A stretch of DNA of 64,000 nt from Muribaculum sp. (GTDB lineage Bacteria > Bacteroidota > Bacteroidia > Bacteroidales > Muribaculaceae). This document shows, piece by piece, positions 1-9,554 of this stretch. The notes under the pieces were generated by a model. The model was not told where the DNA came from. It saw only the letters and a program-made list of their open reading frames with translations, and ran no database searches. Within the stretch, counting starts at the first letter, position 1; every line of letters begins with the position of its first letter. The stretch spans positions 124,001-188,000 of the forward strand of contig VSOZ01000002.1 in the NCBI GenBank assembly GCA_009775095.1. The letters run 5' to 3'. The translations under genes and the position numbers were made by a program.

Positions 1-1140
1 AAGACCTCCGGTAACCCCAACAGCCGCTGGGAGATATCGAAGATGGTCAACATCGGTCTTGACTGGGGCTTCTTCAATAACAAACTCTACGGTAACTTTG
101 ACATCTGGAAAGAGTGGCGCAGCGACATCCTTATCGAGCGCTCAACCAACCCCGACCTGCTCGGTATATCGTTCGCCAAGGATTCTTACGGAAAAGTTGA
201 GTCCAGAGGTATGGAGCTTACCATCGGTCATTATAACAAAATCGGTAATGTCGAGTACTCTATCGAAGGACTCCTCTCCTACAACACCAACAAGATCACG
301 GAGATGGACGAGCTCGAACCCGCAGTGCCGTGGCAGCGTAAGACCGGCCACCGTATACGCGGTTATGAATCGGTAGCAAGCCTGTATGAAAGCGAAAACC
401 GCGACGCTATCGGCGGCTGGAACATGTATCAGTTTGTAGGCTGGGCATCCGATCCCGCACTCGTAGCCACTTCGCAGCAGGATGCCATCGATCATCCCGA
501 GAAGTATCCTTACAACACATTCTCCGGCGGCGGTCAGAAACTCGGTACCGCTGTGTTCAAGGACCTCAACGGCGACCGTCAGATCGACTCGCGAGACATG
601 GCTCCGCTCGGCTATACCATGCTCCCCGACTGGACTCCGTCCATAAGCCTTTCGGTCAAGTACAAAGGCTTTGACTTCCGCGCCGTAGGTACGGCTTATC
701 TCAACCGCTCTGTATTCCTGTCACCCTCAATGACTTTCTCCGAGTGGGGTTCAAACAACTCTACCCATGAAGTGGTCAACGCATGGGGATACTATACCGA
801 CGATCCTATGGATCCTCGCAACATCAACGCCAAGTATCCGCGTCTGTCGTTTACTTACAACTCCGAGGACTCCTCACGTGACAACGGTTCATATCAGAAT
901 ACTATCTGGATCCGCAACGGCGATTACTTCTCGCTGCGTAATCTTGAATTCGGTTATTCACTTCCCGAGAAACTTATCGCAAAGGCCTACATGACAAAGT
1001 GCCGTGTATACTTCAGCGCTTACAACGTAGCCACTTGGAGCCATCTGCCCAAAGACATGGACCCCGAGCGCCCGATGGGTTACTGCTGGTGGTATCCCAA
1101 GACACGCATATTCTCGTTCGGTATAAATGTTGCATTCTAA
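1..1140 (+). CDS. SusC-family TonB-dependent receptor, C-terminal part
   Basis: The reading frame is open from the first base, so the 5' part lies outside the window. The roughly 380 residues seen are the C-terminal beta-barrel of a RagA/SusC outer-membrane transporter: repeated aromatic-rich strands, a KDLNGD.QID metal-loop-like segment, and a final strand ending FGINVAF with the C-terminal Phe typical of outer-membrane barrels. SusC proteins import oligosaccharides with energy from TonB. A SusD gene follows 17 bp downstream, which confirms the assignment. Plug and carboxypeptidase-regulatory domains should lie upstream. Substrate is not readable from this part; the downstream GH43 and GH115 enzymes suggest a substituted plant glycan. 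Confidence 0.93.
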   Translation, partial: KTSGNPNSRWEISKMVNIGLDWGFFNNKLYGNFDIWKEWRSDILIERSTNPDLLGISFAKDSYGKVESRGMELTIGHYNKIGNVEYSIEGLLSYNTNKITEMDELEPAVPWQRKTGHRIRGYESVASLYESENRDAIGGWNMYQFVGWASDPALVATSQQDAIDHPEKYPYNTFSGGGQKLGTAVFKDLNGDRQIDSRDMAPLGYTMLPDWTPSISLSVKYKGFDFRAVGTAYLNRSVFLSPSMTFSEWGSNNSTHEVVNAWGYYTDDPMDPRNINAKYPRLSFTYNSEDSSRDNGSYQNTIWIRNGDYFSLRNLEFGYSLPEKLIAKAYMTKCRVYFSAYNVATWSHLPKDMDPERPMGYCWWYPKTRIFSFGINVAF

Positions 1141-1156
1141 ACAACACCTTAAAATT

Positions 1157-2917
1157 ATGAAATTCAGCAAAATATCTCTATACGTAGCTGCGGTGCTCTC
1201 TATTACGGGAGCATCATGCAGCGACTCTTACCTTGACAAAGAGGTCGACCTTACTCTTCAGCCCGAGTTTGTGTTCAGCGACTTCAATATGACACGCGGT
1301 GTGTATGCCAACATATATACCTATCTGCCCGATGCGTTTGCCGGTTTCTCGGACACTCAGTTCCGCCTGTCGCAAGACTGTATGACCGACAATTCTATCG
1401 ACTACTGGAGTGTGGCACGCTACCACTCCGTGATGGATGACGCCTACGACGCATCAAACCACTGGTTTGCTTCCGACATATGGAAAAACCGCTACAACGG
1501 CATCCGTGCATGCAACCAGTTTCTCGCCAACGCCAAGCCTTCGGTCATAGGTAATGCCGAGAAGCCCGGCGACGACAACAAGCTCTACGACCGCTGGTGC
1601 GCCGAAGTACGCGTAATCCGCGCTCTGCTTCACTTCGATCTTATCGGTTACTTCGGTGCAATACCTCTGGTAGCCGACGACGAAGAGGGCAACCCCATAA
1701 TCCTGTCGCCCGGCATGACACTGCCCGAGCGCACACCCGCCGAAGAAGCCCTCAAATGGGTGGCCGACGAAATGGATATATGGAAAGACAAACTCCCCTT
1801 CCGCTACGCCAACGAGGATGAGAACTGGGGTCGCGTGAACGGCGCCGCCGCTTATGCCCTCAAATCACGCGCACTGCTTTATCGCGCATCGGCACTCAAC
1901 AACCCTTCGGGCGACAAAGGCCGCTGGCAGGAAGCCGCTCAGGCCGCTCTTGACTTCATTACCAAAAACAATACGGTAGCCAACAAGTATCGTCTGCACC
2001 GCACTACCGACAACGACCCGCAGAAGAACTACTACGACGTGTTCACCTCCGACCCCGTTATGTCAAACGAGTATATACTGAGCCGCTCGGTATGGAACAC
2101 CTTGAACCTCGTGTACTTCAACGGTCCTTGCGGTTTCTCCGGCAAGTTGAGCAATACCGGCTACAACAACCCCACCCAGAACCTCGTGGATGCATACGAG
2201 ACCACCAAAGGCCTTACCATCGAGAATGACCCCGATTACGATCCGCAAAATCCCTATGCAAACCGCGACCCGCGACTTGCACAGACCATTTTCTACCACG
2301 GCATGACTTGGGGTGACGGCGACGAAGCACGTCAGCTCGACATGCACTTACCCGACGGTATAGATTACTCTCGCGGTAACGGCGGTACATGTACCGGCTA
2401 TTACTGCAAGAAGTATGTCCACAACATCCGCTTTGACGGTACCGTGGGCAACCAGCGTGTGGCTTGTCCCATATTCCGCTATGCCGAGATACTCCTCAAC
2501 GCTGCCGAGGCTCTTACCGAAGCAGGTCAGGCGCCTCAAGCCTACCAGTACATCAACGAACTGCGCGACCGTGTGGGCATGCCCGCATACTCCGGCATGA
2601 ACGACGCTCAGCTCCTTGAACGCATACGCAACGAACGCCGCATCGAGCTCTGCTTTGAGGATCACCGCTTCTTCGACTGCCGTCGCTGGAAGCTCTTCGA
2701 GGGCAAGACTCCCGCTTCAGAGAAAAACCAGCCACGTTATCAGCAGGTCTACAATCTTTATGGTGTCACTATCAATACCGAAGGCGACTTCACCTACGGA
2801 TTGTCGGAAAAATACTCTTCGCAGACCTTCAACTCACCCAAGAACTACTATTTCCCCGTACCGTTCAGCGAAATCCAGAAAACAGGTATGCCGCAGAACA
2901 CGGGTTGGGAGATGTAA
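1157..2917 (+). CDS. SusD/RagB-family surface glycan-binding lipoprotein
   Basis: 586 residues; start chosen at the ATG that gives a lipoprotein signal peptide (MKFSKISLYV..., lipobox ending GASC about residue 20-24). The helical TPR-like scaffold and the late 'RYAEILLNAAEALTEAG' region followed by NELRDRVGMP and 'RNERRIELCFEDHRFFDCRRW' are diagnostic of SusD C-terminal domains. SusD caps the SusC barrel and binds the oligosaccharide at the cell surface. It lies 17 bp after the SusC stop and 30 bp before the GH43 lipoprotein, so all three are probably one transcript. Length is normal for the family. Confidence 0.95.
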   Translation: MKFSKISLYVAAVLSITGASCSDSYLDKEVDLTLQPEFVFSDFNMTRGVYANIYTYLPDAFAGFSDTQFRLSQDCMTDNSIDYWSVARYHSVMDDAYDASNHWFASDIWKNRYNGIRACNQFLANAKPSVIGNAEKPGDDNKLYDRWCAEVRVIRALLHFDLIGYFGAIPLVADDEEGNPIILSPGMTLPERTPAEEALKWVADEMDIWKDKLPFRYANEDENWGRVNGAAAYALKSRALLYRASALNNPSGDKGRWQEAAQAALDFITKNNTVANKYRLHRTTDNDPQKNYYDVFTSDPVMSNEYILSRSVWNTLNLVYFNGPCGFSGKLSNTGYNNPTQNLVDAYETTKGLTIENDPDYDPQNPYANRDPRLAQTIFYHGMTWGDGDEARQLDMHLPDGIDYSRGNGGTCTGYYCKKYVHNIRFDGTVGNQRVACPIFRYAEILLNAAEALTEAGQAPQAYQYINELRDRVGMPAYSGMNDAQLLERIRNERRIELCFEDHRFFDCRRWKLFEGKTPASEKNQPRYQQVYNLYGVTINTEGDFTYGLSEKYSSQTFNSPKNYYFPVPFSEIQKTGMPQNTGWEM

Positions 2918-2947
2918 TTCCGCTCACTTAATTAATATTGATATCTC

Positions 2948-4861
2948 ATGAAAATATCCAGAATATTTCTTTACGGCGCATTGTCGGCAGTCACCCTTCT
3001 TACGGGTGCCTGCGACGATGACGACAACGGCTACAAGTACGGCGACCCCAAAGCCGTGGTATCGACGCCTGTCGCCCCGGTGATCAACGCTACCTCGGTA
3101 GATGTGGAGGCCACATTCGACATGGCCGCCGACTTCCGCTCAAGCGGCGCAGGCTTCTGCTACGATGTCAAACCGAATCCCACTATCTACGGCAAAGCGG
3201 TAAAAGCCACCGTTATCGACAATAAGATGACGGCGACACTGACCGGTCTCGCCCCCGCCACCACATACTACATACGCGCGTATGTAGCGGTATACGACAA
3301 CAGCGACCTCGAGTATTCGCCCGAGTTCACCATAACCACCGGTGAAGGCACTCCCGAGGAGATGCTTGAAAACTATGTGGCCCCCACCGACAATGACTAT
3401 TACGTGGCTATTGCCGGATGGGGAGCACGCGACCAATGGAACCTCGCCAACGTACACGACCCCTCGGTTGTAAAGGCCGCCGACGGATACTACTACATGT
3501 ATCAGACCGACGCATCGTACGGAAATGCACACATCGAAGGAGGCGGTCATTTCCACGGGCGTCGTTCAAAGGACCTCGTAAATTGGGAATACCTCGGCGC
3601 CACCATGCCCGAGCTTCCCGAGTGGGTAGTGCCCAAGCTCAACGAGATACGCAAGGCCATGGGTCTTGAGGACGCCGACCCCGATGTCAACGCATTCGGC
3701 TACTGGGCCCCGGTTGTACGCAAAGTCAACGACAATCTCTACCGTATGTACTACTCGATCGTATGTCCCGGCACAATCAACGGCGAAGGCACTTGGGCCG
3801 AGCGCGCGTTCATAGGATTGATGGAAAACTCCAATCCTGCCGACAACTCGGGCTGGGTTGACAAAGGTTACGTCATCACAAACTCCTCTGACCGTGGTCT
3901 GAACTTCAACGTGGCTGCCAATGACTGGGCCAACTGCTATTATAAGTTCAACGCCATAGACCCCTCTTACATCATAACCGACGCAGGTGAGCATTGGCTT
4001 ATCTACGGCTCTTGGCACAGCGGCATAGCCGCCGTCAAAGTCGATGCCGAGAGCGGCAAGCCCGCCAACCTCGGCAACCCGTGGGGCAACGATGCCGACA
4101 TAGCATCCTACGGCAAACTCATCTACACCCGGCAGATGGGCAACCGCTGGCAGGCCTCGGAGGGCCCGGAGATTGTGTATCATGACGGATACTACTACCT
4201 CTTCCTCGCTTACGACGCTCTCGGAGTACCCTACAACACACGTGTGGTACGCTCCAAGAACATCACCGGTCCTTACCTCGGCATAGACGGCACCGACTGC
4301 ACCAACGCCGGCGGCGACGCATTCCCCATAGTCACTCACCCCTACAAGTTCAACGGCCACTACGGCTGGGTGGGCATATCGCACTGCGCGGTATTCGATG
4401 ACAGTGAAGGCAACTGGTTCTATGCATCGCAGGGACGTCTGCCCGGCGGCATTCAAGGCAACGATGCCAGCAATGCCCTCATGACAGGCCATGTGCGCAG
4501 CATCCGGTGGACCAAGAGCGGCTGGCCTGTGGTTATGCCCGAACGTTACGGAGCCGTTCCGCAAGTAGCCATTGCCGAAGAGGAGCTCATCGGCAACTGG
4601 GAAAACATAGACCTCGGCTATCAGTACGAGACCATGAAGGAGTCAACAGGCATAACCCTCAACGAGGACCATACAGTGACCGGCGCACCGTGGGACGGCG
4701 CCGCATGGAGCTACGATGCCGAAGCACGTATACTGACAGTAGGCTCGGTAGAGCTGTATCTCATGCGCGAATGCGACTGGGAGGCTGCTCCGCGCACCCA
4801 CACCATAGTCTACGCGGGTATCGACAACCGCACTACATTCTGGGGCAAAAAACTAAGGTAA
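2948..4861 (+). CDS. Glycoside hydrolase family 43 lipoprotein (arabinanase/arabinosidase type)
   Basis: 637 residues. Lipobox LLTGAC with Cys22 followed by four Asp, matching the Bacteroidetes surface-export signal, so the enzyme is probably displayed outside. Residues about 35-132 form a fibronectin/IPT-like Ig domain resembling those of SusE-type proteins. From about 150 a five-bladed GH43 propeller shows the catalytic triad: base in NVHDPSVV (D171), pKa modulator in NAIDPSYI (D338), and acid in SEGPE (E405). A C-terminal lipocalin-like extension (about 545-637, NITWENIDLGY-type region and WGKK end) matches the GH43_C2 arrangement of endo-arabinanases. It occupies the position normally taken by SusE/F after SusD. 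Exact linkage specificity cannot be read from sequence; arabinan or arabinose side-chain cleavage is the inference. Confidence 0.88.
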   Translation: MKISRIFLYGALSAVTLLTGACDDDDNGYKYGDPKAVVSTPVAPVINATSVDVEATFDMAADFRSSGAGFCYDVKPNPTIYGKAVKATVIDNKMTATLTGLAPATTYYIRAYVAVYDNSDLEYSPEFTITTGEGTPEEMLENYVAPTDNDYYVAIAGWGARDQWNLANVHDPSVVKAADGYYYMYQTDASYGNAHIEGGGHFHGRRSKDLVNWEYLGATMPELPEWVVPKLNEIRKAMGLEDADPDVNAFGYWAPVVRKVNDNLYRMYYSIVCPGTINGEGTWAERAFIGLMENSNPADNSGWVDKGYVITNSSDRGLNFNVAANDWANCYYKFNAIDPSYIITDAGEHWLIYGSWHSGIAAVKVDAESGKPANLGNPWGNDADIASYGKLIYTRQMGNRWQASEGPEIVYHDGYYYLFLAYDALGVPYNTRVVRSKNITGPYLGIDGTDCTNAGGDAFPIVTHPYKFNGHYGWVGISHCAVFDDSEGNWFYASQGRLPGGIQGNDASNALMTGHVRSIRWTKSGWPVVMPERYGAVPQVAIAEEELIGNWENIDLGYQYETMKESTGITLNEDHTVTGAPWDGAAWSYDAEARILTVGSVELYLMRECDWEAAPRTHTIVYAGIDNRTTFWGKKLR

Positions 4862-4878
4862 AAATTATTTTAGACTCA

Positions 4879-4945
4879 CGGTGAGCCATAGCCCCTCCGG
4901 CTCACCGCCACACCTTGACAGGCTGCATCTTCCGGTTGCGGCCTG
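4879..4945 (+). terminator. Two tandem hairpins after the GH43 gene
   Basis: First hairpin: arms CGGTGAGCC (4879-4887) and GGCTCACCG (4899-4907). Second: CAGGC (4919-4923) with GCCTG (4941-4945), extended by GC pairs and followed by CCTTTTTT. The second has the T-run of an intrinsic terminator and would end the SusC-SusD-GH43 transcript. Confidence 0.75.
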
Positions 4946-5082
4946 CCTTTTTTATTAGACTAATTTGACCCATTAGCCCTATATGTTACATAAACCATAC
5001 TCTCTCGTCTCATTTTGCATGGCGGGGTTGTGTTGTTACACACTATTGATTAACTTTGAGAAAACAACCGATTATATCGATT

Positions 5083-7608
5083 ATGAGACGATCATTATGC
5101 TTTCTTGCGACATTGCTGTGCGTAGCCGTTTTTAAAGCCGCAGAGCCGTTTGTATCATTCACTCCCGGCGAGGGATTGTTCACTGTCATTGCCGACGGCC
5201 GTCCGGTGCCGGTTTATCTCGACAAAGGCGTGGACGAAGCCGTGAGCATTGCCGCCACGGCATTGTGCGAAGACTTCGCGCGTGTATCGGGTACTCCCGC
5301 CGCCCTTGCTGCCGACGCTCCCGCGCGCGGTATAATAATAGGTACTTGCGGCACACCCGTAATAGACCGTCTCATAGAAAAGGGCGCCATTGACGGCTCC
5401 GCCCTCAAAGGAAAATATGAGAAATTTTTGCTGACAACAGTCAAAAATCCCGCTCCCGGCGTGGATGAAGCGCTTGTCATAGCCGGTAGCGACCGCCGCG
5501 GTACCGTGTACGGCATCTACGAGCTGTCGGAGCAGATGGGCGTATCGCCGTGGTACTGGTGGGCCGACGTACCCGTCACCCGACGCGACAACGTATACAT
5601 CAAGCCGGGCGTATACACCGACGGCGAACCGGCGGTAAAATACCGAGGCATATTCCTCAACGACGAGGCTCCCTGCCTCACCGGGTGGGTGAAAAATCAT
5701 TACGGCACCAACTATGGCGACCACCGTTTCTATGCCGATGTATTTGAACTTATACTCCGACTTAAAGGCAACTTCATGTGGCCTGCCATGTGGAGCTGGG
5801 CATTCTATGCCGATGACCCCGAGAATTCGGCCACGGCCGACCGTATGGGCATCGTCATGGGCACCTCTCACCATGAACCTATGGGTCGCAATCATCAGGA
5901 GTGGGCCCGCAACCGCAAAAACTACGGTGCATGGGACTACAAGACCAACAAAAAGACTCTTGACCGCTTCTTCAGCGAAGGTATAAAACGCCTGAAAGAC
6001 ACGGAAGATATCGTCACCATAGGCATGCGCGGCGACGGCGACGAGGCCATGGAAGAAGGCACCAACATAAAGCTGATGGAGTCCATCGTCAAAAATCAGC
6101 GTCGCATCATCGCACGCGAGACGGGACGCCCCGCTTCGGAGACCCCGCAGATTTGGGCTCTGTACAAGGAAGTTCTCGACTACTATGACGCAGGCATGAG
6201 AGTACCCGATGACGTCATCATGCTCCTATGCGACGACAACTGGGGCAATGTACGCCGACTTCCCGACGCCAAAGAGCGCAAACATCCCGGCGGCTGGGGC
6301 ATGTACTACCATGTAGACTACGTGGGAGCACCGCGCAACACCAAGTGGATCAACGTCACCCCCGTACAGAACATGTGGGAACAGCTCTCGCTTACCTACG
6401 ACTATGGCGTCGACAAGCTCTGGGTGCTCAATGTAGGCGACCTAAAACCGATGGAATACCCCATCACGCTGTTTCTTGACATGGCATGGAACCCGCGCGA
6501 ATACAACGCCACCGACATAACCGACCACACCCGACGCTTCTGTGCCGCCCAGTTCGGCGACGACCAAGCCGACGAAGCCGCCCGTATACTCAACCTGTAC
6601 AGCAAGTACAACGGTCGTGTGACTCCCGAAATGCTCGATCACAGGACATATAACCTCGCCACCGGCGAGTGGAAGACCGTGGCCGACAACTACGCACGTC
6701 TCGAAGCCGAAGCTCTGCGTCAGTTCCTCACACTCAAGCCCGAATATCGCGACGCTTACCGGCAGCTCATCCTCTTCCCCGTTCAGGCCATGTCAAACTT
6801 GTACGAAATGTACTATTCACAGGCCATGAATCTTGCCCTACACAAACAGGGCGACCCGAGAGCCAACGAGTATGCCGACAACGTGGAGCGCTGCTTCAAC
6901 CGCGACCGCGAGCTATGCGATGCCTACAATCATGAGATGGCATCGGGCAAGTGGAACGGTATGATGACACAGAAGCATATCGGCTACAAGAGTTGGAATG
7001 ACGCATTCCCCGCCGACACCATGCCGACCGTAAAACGCGTTACCGACACATCAAATGGCGGATACACCTTTGATGAGGCCGGGCGCGGATGCGTCATAAT
7101 CGAGGCGGAACACTTCAACAAGGCATGCGACGGCGACTCGGTACAATGGACCGTAATACCCTATATGGGGCGCACCCTCAGCGGCGTAAGCGCAATGCCC
7201 TACACCGCACCCGTCGACGGAGCCTCACTCTCATACCGCATGAAGCTACCCGAAGGCACATCGACGGCAAAAGTAACTGTAGTGGTGAAGTCGACCCTCG
7301 CATTCAAGAACCGCGACGGCCATCGCTATGAGGTCGATTTCGGCAAAGGAGAGCCTGCCGTGGTGAACTACAATCACAATCTCAACGAGGCAAAAGAAAA
7401 CATATACAACATATTCTATCCCACCGTGGCCCGACGCGTAGTTGAAAAGACAGTGGAACTACCCGTAGCGGTCGACAAAGACGGCTACGCCACACTCACC
7501 CTGCGTCCAATCGATGAAGGCACCGTATTTGAAAAAATCATTGTGGACCTCGGCGGATACACCCCGCAGTACCTCTACGGCACCGAGTCGCCCTACTCCC
7601 GTAATTAG
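5083..7608 (+). CDS. Glycoside hydrolase family 115 (xylan alpha-1,2-glucuronidase family)
   Basis: 841 residues from the ATG at 5083, chosen because it begins a clean signal peptide (MRRSLCFLATLLCVAVFKAAEP) with no lipobox cysteine; a TTG 27 bp upstream is less likely. GH115 hallmarks: an N-terminal beta domain containing GIIIGT and 'SDRRGTVYGIYELSEQMGVSPWYWW'-type segment, 'FLNDEAP', the TIM barrel with NFMWPAMW, SHHEPMGRN and MRGDGDE, and a C-terminal domain from about 670 with VIIEAEHF. GH115 enzymes remove glucuronic or 4-O-methylglucuronic acid side chains from xylan and work on polymer. Separated from GH43 by a terminator, so probably its own transcript of the same locus. A convergent acyltransferase gene overlaps its 3' hairpin. 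Confidence 0.92.
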   Translation: MRRSLCFLATLLCVAVFKAAEPFVSFTPGEGLFTVIADGRPVPVYLDKGVDEAVSIAATALCEDFARVSGTPAALAADAPARGIIIGTCGTPVIDRLIEKGAIDGSALKGKYEKFLLTTVKNPAPGVDEALVIAGSDRRGTVYGIYELSEQMGVSPWYWWADVPVTRRDNVYIKPGVYTDGEPAVKYRGIFLNDEAPCLTGWVKNHYGTNYGDHRFYADVFELILRLKGNFMWPAMWSWAFYADDPENSATADRMGIVMGTSHHEPMGRNHQEWARNRKNYGAWDYKTNKKTLDRFFSEGIKRLKDTEDIVTIGMRGDGDEAMEEGTNIKLMESIVKNQRRIIARETGRPASETPQIWALYKEVLDYYDAGMRVPDDVIMLLCDDNWGNVRRLPDAKERKHPGGWGMYYHVDYVGAPRNTKWINVTPVQNMWEQLSLTYDYGVDKLWVLNVGDLKPMEYPITLFLDMAWNPREYNATDITDHTRRFCAAQFGDDQADEAARILNLYSKYNGRVTPEMLDHRTYNLATGEWKTVADNYARLEAEALRQFLTLKPEYRDAYRQLILFPVQAMSNLYEMYYSQAMNLALHKQGDPRANEYADNVERCFNRDRELCDAYNHEMASGKWNGMMTQKHIGYKSWNDAFPADTMPTVKRVTDTSNGGYTFDEAGRGCVIIEAEHFNKACDGDSVQWTVIPYMGRTLSGVSAMPYTAPVDGASLSYRMKLPEGTSTAKVTVVVKSTLAFKNRDGHRYEVDFGKGEPAVVNYNHNLNEAKENIYNIFYPTVARRVVEKTVELPVAVDKDGYATLTLRPIDEGTVFEKIIVDLGGYTPQYLYGTESPYSRN

Positions 7609-7612
7609 TCTT

Positions 7613-7632
7613 ATTGGACGTATTAGTCCAAT
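7613..7632. terminator. Shared hairpin between convergent GH115 and acyltransferase genes
   Basis: Arms ATTGGAC (7613-7619) and GTCCAAT (7626-7632) around a 6-base loop. The minus-strand gene ends inside it and the plus-strand gene ends five bases before it, so it may serve both directions. It belongs to a small family of similar hairpins at 3' ends (also near 17.25 and 17.87 kb). Confidence 0.55.
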
Positions 7633-8576
7633 TGAGTAGAATAAGCACTGATAGAACGCGGTTTTCCGAAAAATATGACGGAAAATCGCGTTTTGTCCAT
7701 AGCCCATGCTATGAACAGCGAGCCGCCGACTGCAAACGGCACGGCAACGCAGGCAAACGTGATAAGCGTAGGATCAAAACCGAACAACGGCAAAAACGCC
7801 TTGCTCGCCATGGTAAAGATGGGCGAGAACAGCAGTATCGGCAGAGTATTCCTGCCTATGAAATGCATCACTGTCTTAATTCGTATAGGAATAAACCGGT
7901 ACACCCAAAGCATCGAGCACACGGCAAAGTATACTATGGCTGCGCCGGCAATGGAGAACCGATCCAGATTTTCAGGGAAACAACAAAGTATAACCAACGG
8001 CACAAAAGCCCATGCCGCGGGACGGAAAAACGTGTCGAAGCTCATGCTGAAGCGGTTTGCCGCAACTCCGAGAGCAAAATACAAAGCACTATCAGCCGAC
8101 AGCAGGCCGATGTATGACAACAAGCCCAAACATAGCGAAAAAACGATAAGAAACAGCACTGTCGGCAAACGACGACAAGCCACACTGCACAGATAGCACG
8201 CCAGCAACGCCACAACGAGTGTGTGCAGATACCAGTACGGCCCCATAGGACGTAAAAATACATTGTGGAGTATTACTGCGGGCGACAGCGACTCAACTCC
8301 GCCTCTGACCGGAAGAACGGCCGACATGCCCGTATAAGCCGCCTCCATGACGGCATAAGGGATGAATATCCACAAAATGTACCGGCCGAAAACCGAGGCC
8401 GGTTTGCCCATGTTGGCAAACAAGCCCGACAGAAACAGAAATACCGGCATATGAAACGTATACACGACTGCCTTTGCATAGGGATAGGCTTCCTCAATAC
8501 ACACCAAGTGGAAGAGCACCATAAGGATGATGCACACACACTTTACAAAATCGGCCGTCGCCACACGCTGTCCCAT
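7623..8576 (-). CDS. Acyltransferase family 3 membrane protein
   Basis: 317 residues with about ten hydrophobic helices. The N-terminus has the family pattern: 'ADFVKCVCIILMVLFHL' with the histidine in helix 1, then TFHMPVFLFLSGLF, and later GPYWYLHTL. These integral membrane enzymes transfer acetyl or other acyl groups to sugars on surface polysaccharides or lipids (YfiQ/fucose O-acetylase-like subgroup). It is alone between the convergent GH115 gene and the minus-strand FKBP genes, from which it is separated by a terminator. The C-terminal codons run into a short hairpin repeat. Substrate unknown. Confidence 0.82.
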   Translation of the reverse strand: MGQRVATADFVKCVCIILMVLFHLVCIEEAYPYAKAVVYTFHMPVFLFLSGLFANMGKPASVFGRYILWIFIPYAVMEAAYTGMSAVLPVRGGVESLSPAVILHNVFLRPMGPYWYLHTLVVALLACYLCSVACRRLPTVLFLIVFSLCLGLLSYIGLLSADSALYFALGVAANRFSMSFDTFFRPAAWAFVPLVILCCFPENLDRFSIAGAAIVYFAVCSMLWVYRFIPIRIKTVMHFIGRNTLPILLFSPIFTMASKAFLPLFGFDPTLITFACVAVPFAVGGSLFIAWAMDKTRFSVIFFGKPRSISAYSTQLD

Positions 8577-8595
8577 ACAGAAAAGTGATAAAAAA

Positions 8596-8626
8596 GCGGG
8601 CCGTTGACAGTCGAGTCACGGCCCGC
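8596..8626 (-). terminator. Intrinsic terminator of the FKBP gene
   Basis: Perfect arms GCGGGCCGT and ACGGCCCGC, read on the minus strand it is followed by a run of six T. It lies 29 bp beyond the stop of the FKBP lipoprotein gene. Confidence 0.88.
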
Positions 8627-8654
8627 CTTATTGAAAGGTTGATCTTTTGTTTTA

Positions 8655-9539
8655 TTACTTCTTGTTGGGGTTGACGTCAGCCACCTCTACGTTGAAGACA
8701 AGAGTCTGGTTAGGACCGATCTTGGCATAAGGCTGTCCCTTTACGCCGTAAGCGAGGTCACCGGGTATGTAAAGTACATACTTTGCGCCCTTCTTCATCA
8801 TCTTGAGACCTTCACCGAAACCGGGCACTACGTTGCGGGGGCTGAATGTGCGTGCCTCACCCTTCGAGTCGTCAAACACAGTACCGTCAATAAGTTCTCC
8901 GGTATAGATAACGGCTACCTGATCCTTGTCGGTGATAGAGTCGCCGGCACCTTCGTTGATTACCTTATAGGAAAGACCCGATGCGGTAGTCTTGATGGTT
9001 GCGTCCTTAGCTTTTATCGAGTCGATATAAGCTTCGCCGGCCTTGCGGTTGGCTACGGCTTCGGGAGCGTTGTTAAGCTCTTCGAGTTTACGCTCTTCGG
9101 CACGAGCCTGAGCCTTCTCCATAAGATTGTTGAGAAGCTGCTGGTCCATCATGGTGTCACCCACACTGTCGGCCATGAAAGCTTTCTTGAACTCGGCCAT
9201 GAACTCGTTGCGGTCCACGTCAACACCGAGCTGCTGGTAGAAGTAGTTGAACTGCTGGGCGAAGCGTGTACCCATGCTCAGACCCTGAAGGTAAGACACG
9301 TCAGCGGTGTCAACCATAACAGCCGTCTGCAAACCGCGTATGAAAGCGGCCTTATCCATCTTCGGATCGGCCTCACGGGTGAAGTTTTCGTTAAACTGGC
9401 TGCCGACAACCTTACCGAACAGCACCGACACAGAGTCGTTCAATGCAGCGTCCTCGCTGCTTGCAGCCTGTGACTTGTTGCAGGCGGTCACGCTCATAAG
9501 CATGGCACCCACACCACAGGCAAGAATAAATTTCTTCAT
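8655..9539 (-). CDS. FKBP-type peptidyl-prolyl isomerase lipoprotein (FkpA-like)
   Basis: 294 residues. Signal peptide with lipobox (VTACNKS, Cys20). An N-terminal helical dimerisation domain with a long charged helix (about 110-160) precedes the FKBP domain (about 185-290), which has VAVIYTGELIDGTVFD, the VVPGFGEGLKMMKKG motif, YIPGDLAYG and a final VFNVEVADV. The order matches FkpA/Mip periplasmic chaperone isomerases that help outer-membrane proteins fold. The next gene on the same strand, 15 bp upstream, is a second FKBP without a signal peptide, so the pair is likely co-transcribed and arose by duplication. Confidence 0.93.
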   Translation of the reverse strand: MKKFILACGVGAMLMSVTACNKSQAASSEDAALNDSVSVLFGKVVGSQFNENFTREADPKMDKAAFIRGLQTAVMVDTADVSYLQGLSMGTRFAQQFNYFYQQLGVDVDRNEFMAEFKKAFMADSVGDTMMDQQLLNNLMEKAQARAEERKLEELNNAPEAVANRKAGEAYIDSIKAKDATIKTTASGLSYKVINEGAGDSITDKDQVAVIYTGELIDGTVFDDSKGEARTFSPRNVVPGFGEGLKMMKKGAKYVLYIPGDLAYGVKGQPYAKIGPNQTLVFNVEVADVNPNKK

Positions 9540-9554
9540 TGTAATAACGGTTTA

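Noticed and set aside
3566..4564. Long minus-strand open frame (332 codons) inside the GH43 gene
   Set aside because: Antisense shadow of a GC-rich gene with a clear GH43 catalytic set; no independent motifs.
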